10,116 nucleotides of DNA from Bacteroidia bacterium (GTDB taxonomy: Bacteria; Bacteroidota; Bacteroidia; AKYH767-A; OLB10), in assembly GCA_025450095.1 (NCBI GenBank), contig JANWID010000099.1, positions 1 to 10,116 on the forward strand. Reading direction: 5' to 3'. Each line of letters opens with the position of its first letter. Positions within the stretch are counted from its first letter, which is position 1. This document shows, in pieces, positions 1 through 7,019 of the stretch. The position numbers and the translations under genes are program-made. A model generated the notes under the pieces. It had not been told where the DNA came from. It was given only the letters and a program-made list of their open reading frames with translations, and made no database searches.

Positions 1-768
1 ACTACCGGGGCGTGGGTACGTGAAGAACCAATGGGTACTATTTTTTCTGGAACCGAAGCAAATCCTGAATTTGATGCCTCCGGTGATTGTTCCGATCGAT
101 GCTTTATCACAGGTAATGGTGGCGGATCGCCCAATTTTGATGATGTAGATGATGGTACCGTTACATTGACTTCACCGGTAATGAATCTTACTTCCTATAC
201 TGATCCGTATCTAAATTACGAAAGGTGGTTTTTTGAGCAGCTTACTTCCAATCCTGTTGCAAATGACACTATGTTTATCAGTATTTCAAATGGAGCATCA
301 ACGGTCATTGTAGAAACAATTACAGATACGTTACCCACCAATTCCAGTTGGTTTGCCCGGAACTTCCGGATTCTTGATTACATTTCATTATCCACAACCA
401 TGACCGTTGAGATATCATTGAGTGATAAACCGGGTACCAGTAATCCATTGGAAGGTGGTTTCGATAAATTTGAAATTTCAGAAGGTCCATTGGGCGCTGC
501 TGAATTGCCGGTTTCACAAAACATGATTTCAGTTTATCCGAATCCATTCAGTGATTTTATTGAAGTGCGTTTACCGGAGGGAGTAACCGGTTCAGATGCA
601 GAAATACTCGTTACTGATATTTCAGGTCGGGAGGTTTTGAAGTACAATTTGGAATTATCGGGTCAAATGGTGATCCCCACTTCAAATTGGAATGAAGGAA
701 TTTATCTTCTCAGAATATCCACACCGGGAACCGTATTAGCTCCACAAAAAATCAGCAAAGTCCGGTAA
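1..768 (+). CDS. C-terminal part of a T9SS type A sorting-domain secreted protein (5' end outside window)
   Basis: The frame is open from the first base, so the ATG at 31 is internal and the true start lies upstream. The visible ~255 residues hold two parts. The first (about 1-480) is a beta-sandwich-like module with the string DDVDDGTVTLTSP followed by an NYERWFF-type strand. I know this pattern from the C-terminal regions of Bacteroidota extracellular hydrolases, including M14 carboxypeptidase-like proteins. The second (about 520-768) is a type A T9SS sorting domain: VYPNPFSDFIEV, then VTDISGREV, then GIYLLRIS near the end. Such domains direct export across the outer membrane and are normally cleaved with attachment to surface glycolipid. 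The catalytic part, if any, is not in the window, so the enzyme class is open. It ends in TAA and is followed by a hairpin terminator. Confidence 0.88.
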   Translation, partial: TTGAWVREEPMGTIFSGTEANPEFDASGDCSDRCFITGNGGGSPNFDDVDDGTVTLTSPVMNLTSYTDPYLNYERWFFEQLTSNPVANDTMFISISNGASTVIVETITDTLPTNSSWFARNFRILDYISLSTTMTVEISLSDKPGTSNPLEGGFDKFEISEGPLGAAELPVSQNMISVYPNPFSDFIEVRLPEGVTGSDAEILVTDISGREVLKYNLELSGQMVIPTSNWNEGIYLLRISTPGTVLAPQKISKVR

Positions 769-787
769 AAATTCATTGGTGAAATAT

Positions 788-820
788 AAATGCCTGTTCT
801 TTATCCGGACAGGCATTTTT
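788..820. terminator. bidirectional intrinsic terminator between convergent genes
   Basis: A perfect 10-bp inverted repeat, aaatgcctgt (788-797) and acaggcattt (809-818), encloses an 11-nt loop and runs into five T residues (816-820). It starts 19 bp after the stop of the rightward T9SS gene and abuts the stop of the leftward oxidoreductase gene. The A residues at the left arm give a short U tract on the other strand, so it can serve both genes, though it should work better rightward. Confidence 0.8.
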
Positions 821-1479
821 CATTTCCCCAGCTCTGCAATTTCAGGAGATTCAAAAATATCGCCGGTAAGGTTACTATTTGCAACATTAATCATCGCTCT
901 TGCCACAGTTTGTGCGTGTACTGCCCTGTACTTTTTTAATGGACCGATAAGAAGGAATGAAAGCACTTGCATCATAATTTTTCCGGATACTTCTGCAGGA
1001 CGTAATTCTTTTCGTGGGCCAAGAAGCATAGAAGGCCGGAATATATGAAGACGCGGTATACCAAGTGAACGGATAGTTTGTTCCATTTCACCCTTGGTTC
1101 TTAAATAAAAATTACTGCTTGCCGCGTCAGCACCAATTGATGAAATAACCATCATGCTGGAAATATTATGTTTCTTCGCCGCGGTTCCGATCATGACCGG
1201 AATATCATAGTCTACTTTTTTAAATGCGGCTTGTGAACCTGCTTTACGGATGGTGGTACCGATGCAACAATATATTTCGTCGCCGGAAAGATTGTTCTCA
1301 AATGATTCCCTGTTTTCAAGACCGGTTAAAAATTCAATCACTTTCGGATTACCAGTACCCAAATGCTTGCGGGTAAAGATCACCAACCGGTTATAACGTT
1401 CATCAGAAAGTAATTCCTGTAATACATAACTGCCCACGAGTCCTGTTGCACCGAAAATAATTGCAGTTTTCGGATTCAT
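820..1479 (-). CDS. NAD(P)-binding Rossmann oxidoreductase, TIP30/HTATIP2-like atypical SDR
   Basis: The 219-residue protein begins with a Rossmann fold. The glycine motif GATGLVG is at residues 10-16 right after the first strand, and TRK at 36-38 may contact the NADP phosphate. CCIGTTIRKAG (71-81) is characteristic of the TIP30/HTATIP2-like atypical short-chain dehydrogenases. Catalytic candidates are Ser113/Ser114 in VISSIGAD and the pair Tyr125/Lys129 (YLRTK). Length is normal for a compact cytoplasmic member. Substrate is unknown. It is the third gene of a leftward cluster: only 5 bp separate its ATG from the stop of the membrane-protein gene, so co-transcription and probably translational coupling are expected. 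Family assignment is firm; physiological role is not. Confidence 0.87.
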   Translation of the reverse strand: MNPKTAIIFGATGLVGSYVLQELLSDERYNRLVIFTRKHLGTGNPKVIEFLTGLENRESFENNLSGDEIYCCIGTTIRKAGSQAAFKKVDYDIPVMIGTAAKKHNISSMMVISSIGADAASSNFYLRTKGEMEQTIRSLGIPRLHIFRPSMLLGPRKELRPAEVSGKIMMQVLSFLLIGPLKKYRAVHAQTVARAMINVANSNLTGDIFESPEIAELGK

Positions 1480-1484
1480 ACCAT

Positions 1485-1889
1485 TCAGGTTACATGAAGG
1501 CGGCTATGACGGTACCATCCATCGGCAGCGAACAAAAGCATAATTGCAAATGCCGATACAGATAAGATCAATGCAAAAGGACTGGTAACCAGATTTAGGA
1601 ACAGCGAGGTGCTATAGCTTATTGTTTCACCGAAACGTTCCAGGCCGGCAAAACCTCCCGAATTATTACCTCCAAAAAGACCAAGCAGGCAAATGGTGAT
1701 AAAAATAATGCTGATCAGTATCCATCCCCGTAAGGTAATAACCGGTTCATATTTGATGGTTGAAATTGCGGGAGCCAGTCCCAGCGAATTCATAACCGAT
1801 CCTGTGAAATTAACAGAAGGTTGCTCCAGCATTTCATGGTTCAAAATTTTCCGGAGTGGATCGGAGTTTTTATCAGGTAGGTTAGTCAT
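1485..1889 (-). CDS. two-helix membrane protein downstream of an ECF sigma factor
   Basis: This 134-residue protein has a polar N-terminus with PSVNFTGSVMNSL (24-36) and two hydrophobic segments at about 53-73 and 101-122. A glycine-rich, charged loop lies between them, followed by a short basic tail. I recognise the P-S-x-x-F-T-x-x-V-M pattern from small membrane proteins encoded beside ECF sigma genes in Bacteroidota, but I know no biochemical function. The sigma gene lies 51 bp upstream and the oxidoreductase 5 bp downstream. Position suggests an accessory or anti-sigma-like role. However, it lacks a recognisable zinc-containing anti-sigma domain (no HxxxCxxC) and the cytoplasmic part is only ~50 residues, so that role is inference. 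The ATG at 1889 has no clear Shine-Dalgarno sequence. Confidence 0.75.
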   Translation of the reverse strand: MTNLPDKNSDPLRKILNHEMLEQPSVNFTGSVMNSLGLAPAISTIKYEPVITLRGWILISIIFITICLLGLFGGNNSGGFAGLERFGETISYSTSLFLNLVTSPFALILSVSAFAIMLLFAADGWYRHSRLHVT

Positions 1890-1940
1890 TGTTTTCCAAA
1901 GTTAATAAATGAAAATAATATTTGTAAAATCCGGTATTCA

Positions 1941-2519
1941 TTACAGTATAGAATGAAGTTCATCTTTCAGGTTTCTCTGAAGCGTATCGTGCAGCTTTTT
2001 TCTTGCACGAAACAGCTTAACTTTCACGTTGCTTTGTGTTAATCCTGTTATTTCCGAAATGGCATCTACAGGCTGATCATCCATATAATATAGCGTAACC
2101 AGTAACCGGTCGCCATCATCGAGTGCCGATAGGGCAGCATTGACAAATTGTTTCTTTTCTTTTCCGTAATACTGATCTGTTTGCATTGTGAATGATCCCT
2201 CAGCAGGTTCTGAAAAATCTTCGTCATCAGTAGAACCAGAAAATAAGCTCTTTTTACGGACTTTGGTCAGGCCCAGGTTATACACGATCCTGAAAAACCA
2301 GGTGGTGAATTTGGCATCACCGCGGAATTGATTCAGGGAATGGTAGAGCTTCACAAAAGCATCCTGGGCGACCTCTTCGGCATCTTCCCGGTTTCCCGTA
2401 ATGCGAAGTGCTATATTAAATGCCATGGTTTTATGCTTATTTATAAGGCCGGCAAAGGCTTGAGAATCGCCATGCTGCAATACCCTTTCAATATAATAAG
2501 CATCATCGCGATACGACAT
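1941..2519 (-). CDS. ECF-family RNA polymerase sigma factor
   Basis: The 192-residue product has the two-domain ECF layout. Region 2 (about 20-90) includes NREDAEEVAQDAFVKLY (43-59) for core polymerase binding and FTTWFFRIVYNLGLTKVRKK (71-90) for -10 melting. A variable acidic linker follows (about 91-122). Region 4 (about 125-181) carries the helix-turn-helix VDAISEITGLTQSNVKVKLFRARKKL for -35 recognition. Length is typical. Start at 2519 is supported by an AAAGG-like ribosome-binding stretch about six bases upstream, unusual here. It is the first gene of a leftward cluster with a membrane protein and an oxidoreductase. It faces a divergent small membrane gene across a 129-bp gap that holds an inverted repeat. 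Autoregulation is common in this family but not shown here. The ECF subgroup cannot be fixed by eye. Confidence 0.93.
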   Translation of the reverse strand: MSYRDDAYYIERVLQHGDSQAFAGLINKHKTMAFNIALRITGNREDAEEVAQDAFVKLYHSLNQFRGDAKFTTWFFRIVYNLGLTKVRKKSLFSGSTDDEDFSEPAEGSFTMQTDQYYGKEKKQFVNAALSALDDGDRLLVTLYYMDDQPVDAISEITGLTQSNVKVKLFRARKKLHDTLQRNLKDELHSIL

Positions 2520-2551
2520 TTCATACCTTTTGACAACGTGTGTTGGAATCC

Positions 2552-2584
2552 GGTTACAGAAAAATAATCAAAAATTTTGTAACC
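2552..2584. promoter_or_regulatory. inverted repeat in the divergent sigma/membrane-gene intergenic region
   Basis: GGTTACA (2552-2558) and TGTAACC (2578-2584) form a perfect 7-bp inverted repeat with a 19-bp spacer. It sits 33 bp upstream of the sigma-factor start and 64 bp upstream of the divergent gene. Each arm reads as a GTAAC-type core, similar to the AAC-containing -35 elements used by many ECF sigma factors, so it might be divergent -35 elements or an operator. No matching -10 was established; the role is inference. Confidence 0.3.
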
Positions 2585-2648
2585 AGCTTTCATCAGGCAG
2601 CATCCTACCTAAAAAATAATCATTTAAACAGTTTTAAAAGCTAACATT

Positions 2649-3011
2649 ATGAACGAGGAAATCCTGATCCCCATTACTATGTTTCTCTGCACTTTCGGAG
2701 TGCTTTATATATATTTTACAACCCGTCATAAAGAACGGCTCTTCATGATTGAGAAAGGAGCAGATCCCGCATTATTCCAGCCCCGGAGAGCTGCCGTCAG
2801 GAAATCAAAAGCGTCTATGCGGATAGGGATGTTCCTGGTTGGAATTGCATTGGGTATCCTGACTGGTAACATTCTCGCCGAAACGACCCGGTTAATGGAA
2901 GAAGTAGCTTACTTTTCCATGATTTTTCTTTTCGGTGGTCTAAGCCTGATACTTTATTATCACTTTTTCGAAGGAAAAAAAGCCGCGCAGGAAGAAATTA
3001 CAAATGTTTAG
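2649..3011 (+). CDS. small three-helix membrane protein, DUF6249-like
   Basis: The 120-residue protein has hydrophobic segments at about 5-24, 58-76 and 87-105. Between the first and second lies a charged cytoplasmic-looking stretch with HKERLFMIEKGADP (27-40). This HKER-x-x-x-IEKG string is the signature I associate with a small Bacteroidota membrane family annotated as DUF6249, of unknown function. It is divergent from the ECF sigma gene. Such genes frequently neighbour ECF sigma factors, which fits a common regulatory region but does not prove it. It ends 64 bp before the DUF486 gene. No catalytic motif is visible. Confidence 0.8.
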   Translation: MNEEILIPITMFLCTFGVLYIYFTTRHKERLFMIEKGADPALFQPRRAAVRKSKASMRIGMFLVGIALGILTGNILAETTRLMEEVAYFSMIFLFGGLSLILYYHFFEGKKAAQEEITNV

Positions 3012-3031
3012 AAACTGACTTGCCGGGTAGG

Positions 3032-3061
3032 TTGTAATAACAAGAGCATTTTTCATCTTTG
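3032..3061 (+). promoter_or_regulatory. candidate Bacteroidota-type promoter for the DUF486 gene
   Basis: TTG at 3032-3034 is followed after 19 bp by CATCTTTG (3054-3061), close to the TAnnTTTG -7 element of Bacteroidota with one mismatch. Spacing fits the known 19-21 bp. The start codon is at 3076, so the leader would be very short (under about 10 nt). Fit is by eye only. Confidence 0.4.
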
Positions 3062-3075
3062 CAAAAAGTGAAAAC

Positions 3076-3450
3076 ATGCTAAAAGGAATTGCATCAATCG
3101 GGTTACTGGTTATCGCCAACTGTTTCATGACCCTTGCCTGGTACGGGCATCTCCAGTTTTACAAATTACCTTCGCTGGCGCGGATGGGTATTATCGGGGT
3201 GATCCTGATAAGCTGGGGGATCGCATTTTTTGAATATTGTTTCCAGGTACCTGCAAACCGGATTGGATATCAGGGAAACGGCGGACCCTTTAACCTGGTT
3301 CACCTGAAGCTGATCCAGGAAGTAGTTTCACTGGTTGTGTTCGTTGTGTTCGCGGTATTTGTGTTTAAAACCGACAGGCTGGCGTGGAATCACCTGGTTG
3401 GATTTATGCTGATCATGCTGGCTGCATTTTTCATTTTCAAAAAATGGTAA
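3076..3450 (+). CDS. DMT-like small membrane protein, DUF486 family
   Basis: The 124-residue protein has four membrane segments (about 4-23, 36-56, 77-97, 104-121). It carries the highly conserved family strings FMTLAWYGHL (17-26) and ISWGIAFFEYCFQVPANRIGY (45-65). FNLVHLKLIQEV follows in the third segment. This matches the DUF486 family, distantly related to four-helix drug/metabolite transporters such as the small multidrug resistance proteins. Length is full for the family. Transport activity and substrate are not established. It lies alone between the DUF6249-like gene and the short lysine-rich gene, with a plausible promoter of its own. Confidence 0.93.
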   Translation: MLKGIASIGLLVIANCFMTLAWYGHLQFYKLPSLARMGIIGVILISWGIAFFEYCFQVPANRIGYQGNGGPFNLVHLKLIQEVVSLVVFVVFAVFVFKTDRLAWNHLVGFMLIMLAAFFIFKKW

Positions 3451-3510
3451 TGCACATCGCTGTATAATAGTTTTCTTTTTCATAATTTCACCACGTTAAA
3501 ACCTGTTATT

Positions 3511-3615
3511 ATGTCGAAGGAAAAAACTGTAAAGAAAGAAGCCAAGAAAGCTCCTACCAAAACCCTGAAAGAAAAAAGGGCAGAGAAGAAAGCAAAGAAA
3601 GCTTCAAAAGGCTGA
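3511..3615 (+). CDS. 34-residue lysine-rich peptide
   Basis: An ATG at 3511 opens a 34-codon frame ending in TGA at 3613-3615. The product begins MSKEKTVKKEAKKAPTKTL and continues with EKRAEKKAKKASKG. Nearly half the residues are lysine, with alanine and glutamate making up most of the rest, so it is very basic and has no hydrophobic segment. It resembles short KK-A-rich proteins seen in Bacteroidota genomes and could bind nucleic acid or ribosomes, but that is inference from composition. Support for it being a gene: it has codon-like structure between two unrelated genes and is followed within 8 bp by a strong terminator, with none before it. It could instead be read through from the DUF486 transcript. 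Confidence 0.6.
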   Translation: MSKEKTVKKEAKKAPTKTLKEKRAEKKAKKASKG

Positions 3616-3622
3616 AAAAAGT

Positions 3623-3653
3623 AAAGGAACTCCAAAAGGGTTCCTTTCTTTTT
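3623..3653 (+). terminator. intrinsic terminator after the lysine-rich peptide gene
   Basis: AAAGGAAC (3623-3630) pairs with GTTCCTTT (3640-3647). The stem extends inward through one G-U and one C-G pair to a five-base loop at 3633-3637. A T-rich tract follows (3645-3653, interrupted by one C). It lies 8 bp past the stop at 3615 and 40 bp before the large T9SS gene, so that gene probably has its own promoter in 3654-3692. Confidence 0.82.
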
Positions 3654-3692
3654 GTGATAAAAATATTTTAACTTTATTAAAATATTTTTCAA

Positions 3693-6338
3693 ATGAGATA
3701 TTTTTTAATTATCATTTTTTTATCAGCATTGGAAGGACGTGCCCAGTCATTTTTAACCAACTATGATTTGCCTCCGGGCTATACAAACTCGGAATTGCAA
3801 CTGAGAAATCAATTAAATATTGATAGCGCCGGGAATAAATGGATTGCCTTTAGCTCCATCGGTCTTGGTCGTTTTGACGGTATTACATGGACGGTATACA
3901 ATTCAGTCAATTCGGGACTTCCAGGCGATTCCATAATGGCAATTGAATTTGATCTTACCGGTAATTATTGGACAGGAAGTAATTCCGGCGCTACATTTTA
4001 TGATGGAAGTACGTGGACGACATATAATACATCAAATTCCGGTATTGCATCTAACCTTGTAAAATGTTTAGCTGTCAATTCAAATATTGCCTGGTTTGGA
4101 ACGGATAGCGGAGTATCAAAATATGATGGATCAGCCTGGGTTAATTTTAATACAGGAAATTCTGGATTGGTGAATGATACAATTCGCCGGATTCAGATTG
4201 CATCTGATGGTTCAATATGGTTCGCTACCAAACAAGGATTATCAAAGTATGATGGTACTTTGTGGCAATCATACAGTAGCTCAAATTCCATTATTCAGCA
4301 AAATGACATTTTCGATATTATTGAAGACGGTATTGGAAGAATATGGTTTTGTACTCTGGATAGTAAAATTTATTACATCGATTCATCGGGTAATGTTAAG
4401 AAATTGGTGAACGACTTTTATAGCTCGTTAATTGAAATTACAACAAGTGGTAAAATTCAATTTGCCAAAAACAGCGATGGCCATGTGTTCTTTATGATAA
4501 ACTTCGGATCAGCAATATTTGAAATAAATCCTGATTCCTACAATATTTTCTATCTCGCTCAATCATTACCGGGTGCTTCATTTTCGTATGATCTGGAAAT
4601 TGACAGCCAGGATCATTTTTGGTATTTACCACTGTCTTCTATTTCACCAACCGGAGCATTGAAGGAAATTAATTTGGATTATTACCAGGTTCCACCTTTA
4701 TTATCACCCACCATATACAATTCGAAAGAATTAAATATTAATGATGTTAATACTTTAATAATGAACCGAGGTGATATGCATTGGGATCCTCACAGCCAGA
4801 ACAATGCATACGAAGTTCCGAAAGGCTCCGGTAAACATGCAAGTTATGCAGCTGCATTATGGATTGGAGGTCTGGATCAGGGAGGTAATTTACATGTAGC
4901 CGCACAGAGTTACCGGCAAACAGGAACTGATTACTGGCCCGGACCTATTAGCGGAATATCCCAACCTTTTGATACGGCCAGTTGCCTTCTTTTCGATAAA
5001 ATGTATGATGTCTATAAATGGCAAATAGAAGAATTCAACACCAATTATTTAAATGGTTCCGTGAGTAATGGAACATATCCTGTCCCATATGCAATTCTGG
5101 ATTGGCCTGCTAAAGGGAGTGGAATAATCACAGATGAGAAAGCTCCGTTTGTAGATTTTAATAACGATAGTCTTTACAATCCTTACGATGGCGATTATCC
5201 ATTGATAAAAGGTGACCAGATGCTTTTCTGGATGTTCAATGATTCGCTGGCACCCCATGAAAATACAGGTCCAAATAGTTTAGGCGTTGAAGTTCATGGC
5301 AGCGCTTATGCATATTCCTGTCCTGGAATAGCTGATTCAAACATTGTTCTTAACAGAACTACGCTCTACCATTACAGAATCATCAACCGCAGTAGCAATG
5401 ATTACAGCAACGTTTACCTGGGATTATGGAACAGTTCAGTAATCGGAAATTTTACTGATAACTATATGGGGTGTGATTCCATTTTGGGAGCAGGTTTCGC
5501 CTATAATGGTGATAATGATGATGAAGGTCTGGAAGGATATGGATTAAATCCTCCTATGCAAAATATAGTAGTGTTGAAAGGAATGGAAGCTGACGCAAAT
5601 GATGGAATTGACAATAATCTGGATGGAGTTACAGATGAACCAGGTGAAAGGACAACTATGAACCATTTTATTAGTGCGGATGGTCAGGGACCCACCTCAA
5701 ATCCGGTAAGTGATCTCGATCATTACCGATATATGCAAAGCATCTGGCTAGATGGAATTCATTTAACTTATGGCAGCGATGGAAGAGATGCTTCGGCTCC
5801 GCCAACCAATTTTATGTTTAGCGGTACCCCTTATGGAGCCGGCTGGACGGAAGCTGTTAGCGGCAATGTTCCTGAAGAAAGAAAATATGTCGCGAGTTCC
5901 GGTCCGGTTTCGCTGGAAGCCGGTGGTGAGCTTAACATCGATTTTGCCTATGTATTTACGCGTGACACAACTGCTCCAAACGGATTCACAACTTCCATTG
6001 CACGAAATATTGCAGATGTGCAACGGGTGAGAAACTGGTTCGATAATGATAATTTTCCTTCCTGCCTGGTATATAGTGTGGGAAATGCAGAAATCAAGAA
6101 TTCATATGCATTACAACTGTATCCAAACCCGGTATCCAGCCAGCTTTTTATAGAAATGCCGTGGCTATATGATAGTGCGGAAATTCAAATTACTGACTCC
6201 AGGGGAACTATGGTGATGTCCGGAAAATACAAAACCGGGACCGCTGTTAACGTGTCCCGGTTGGAAAATGGTATTTATTTTATCAGGCTAATCACGGACC
6301 TGCAAACTTTCACCGGCAGGTTTGTGAAGATGGATTAG
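3693..6338 (+). CDS. large secreted T9SS protein: propeller repeats, long Bacteroidota module, type A sorting domain
   Basis: The 881-residue protein starts with a Sec signal peptide (MRYFLIIIFLSALEGRAQS, cleavage likely after residue 17 or 18). Residues about 25-330 resemble the Reg_prop/ligand-sensor beta-propeller. Four blades carry a DGxxW motif (FDGITW, YDGSTW, YDGSAW, YDGTLW), spaced about 42 residues, with WFGT/IWF strands. Residues about 340-795 form a long module I have seen in Bacteroidota surface proteins, with GDMHWDP, ALWIGGLD, FNNDSLYNPYDGDYP and a calcium-site-like DANDGIDNNLDGVTDE (about 632-648). Its function is unknown. Residues about 805-881 are a T9SS type A sorting domain (LYPNPVSSQLFIEM, ITDSRGTMV, GIYFIRL). 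Expected site is the cell surface. No catalytic triad or metal-enzyme motif was seen. Codon use is AT-richer than in the regulator/polymerase region. The stop is 6 bp from the convergent glucosaminidase stop. Confidence 0.92.
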   Translation: MRYFLIIIFLSALEGRAQSFLTNYDLPPGYTNSELQLRNQLNIDSAGNKWIAFSSIGLGRFDGITWTVYNSVNSGLPGDSIMAIEFDLTGNYWTGSNSGATFYDGSTWTTYNTSNSGIASNLVKCLAVNSNIAWFGTDSGVSKYDGSAWVNFNTGNSGLVNDTIRRIQIASDGSIWFATKQGLSKYDGTLWQSYSSSNSIIQQNDIFDIIEDGIGRIWFCTLDSKIYYIDSSGNVKKLVNDFYSSLIEITTSGKIQFAKNSDGHVFFMINFGSAIFEINPDSYNIFYLAQSLPGASFSYDLEIDSQDHFWYLPLSSISPTGALKEINLDYYQVPPLLSPTIYNSKELNINDVNTLIMNRGDMHWDPHSQNNAYEVPKGSGKHASYAAALWIGGLDQGGNLHVAAQSYRQTGTDYWPGPISGISQPFDTASCLLFDKMYDVYKWQIEEFNTNYLNGSVSNGTYPVPYAILDWPAKGSGIITDEKAPFVDFNNDSLYNPYDGDYPLIKGDQMLFWMFNDSLAPHENTGPNSLGVEVHGSAYAYSCPGIADSNIVLNRTTLYHYRIINRSSNDYSNVYLGLWNSSVIGNFTDNYMGCDSILGAGFAYNGDNDDEGLEGYGLNPPMQNIVVLKGMEADANDGIDNNLDGVTDEPGERTTMNHFISADGQGPTSNPVSDLDHYRYMQSIWLDGIHLTYGSDGRDASAPPTNFMFSGTPYGAGWTEAVSGNVPEERKYVASSGPVSLEAGGELNIDFAYVFTRDTTAPNGFTTSIARNIADVQRVRNWFDNDNFPSCLVYSVGNAEIKNSYALQLYPNPVSSQLFIEMPWLYDSAEIQITDSRGTMVMSGKYKTGTAVNVSRLENGIYFIRLITDLQTFTGRFVKMD

Positions 6339-6344
6339 CGACTT

Positions 6345-7019
6345 TTATTCTGCATTAGCAAGTGCCAGTTCATTGGCAGCCATCTTACGGATCTTGGATA
6401 CATACAGTGAATCTTCTGCGTATACTTTACCAAGGAATTCAAGGTAACGATCATTCATTTTGAAGTTACTTTCCTGCCACATTTTATAATCTGCAACAGC
6501 ATCCTGCCAGGTAGCATATACCGCGTAGTTATTTTGAGCAGCAAATTTTCTCAATTCATTCTGTGTACCCATGATGATGGTGTCCTGTGCAGGAAGGAAT
6601 ATACCGCAAGCCCTTGTACCACGTTTTGCCGGGTAACGCATTCCTAACATGTTGTTGGCACGTTTCAGAAGGAAGGAGGAAAGGTTTCCTGATTCAAGCA
6701 TCATTTGAGCGAATACTTCGGGTGCACATATGATTTCATTACTTTCAATTTCCTTCTTCAGGTTTTCTACCGTCAACGGTGTTGGAGGAACGGTCATGTC
6801 GGAAGTTATATCAATATATGTTTTACTTGCATTGCTGTAATCATTGAACGTAAACAGCATACTAAACGCGAATACGGTAATGGTGACAGAATTCCTCAAT
6901 TTGTTGAACTCCCGGTAGCATGTTACCTGGCCGAGATAGTTTTCACATTGTGAATTAAGACAAACATTTTTCTTATCCACAACCTGAATGTGACGCGTAT
7001 GGCAACATTTCGTTTTCAT
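6345..7019 (-). CDS. membrane-anchored glucosaminidase-domain protein (FlgJ/GH73-like) with Cys-rich N-terminus
   Basis: From the ATG at 7019 the product has 224 residues. Residues 1-34 contain Cys5, Cys6, His7, His10, Cys20, Cys25 and Cys34, a possible metal site. A single membrane segment follows (about 43-58), then a periplasmic domain. That domain matches peptidoglycan N-acetylglucosaminidases of the FlgJ/LytG type. AQMMLESGNLSS (104-115) supplies the probable catalytic Glu109, NNMLGMRYPA (122-131) and the paired TWQDAVADYKMW (170-181) are family landmarks. It should cleave the glycan backbone of peptidoglycan at the inner-membrane face. The frame extends upstream to 7139, but I prefer 7019: MKTK is a common start here, the A-rich leader before it is typical, and the extra 40 residues look like random basic sequence. 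It converges with the T9SS gene and no terminator is visible in the 6-bp gap. Confidence 0.87.
   Translation of the reverse strand: MKTKCCHTRHIQVVDKKNVCLNSQCENYLGQVTCYREFNKLRNSVTITVFAFSMLFTFNDYSNASKTYIDITSDMTVPPTPLTVENLKKEIESNEIICAPEVFAQMMLESGNLSSFLLKRANNMLGMRYPAKRGTRACGIFLPAQDTIIMGTQNELRKFAAQNNYAVYATWQDAVADYKMWQESNFKMNDRYLEFLGKVYAEDSLYVSKIRKMAANELALANAE

Noticed and set aside
776..1048. Rightward 90-codon open frame after the terminator
   Set aside because: It lies wholly over the terminator and the antisense of the oxidoreductase gene, which has clear family motifs. The frame is a shadow.
3651..3676. TTTG (3651-3654) and TAACTTTA (3669-3676) as a promoter for the large T9SS gene
   Set aside because: The spacing of 14 bp is too short for the Bacteroidota consensus and the first element lies in the terminator tail.
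5763..6030. Short frames on both strands within the large T9SS gene
   Set aside because: They overlap the well-supported 881-codon frame, carry no motif of their own and are shadows.
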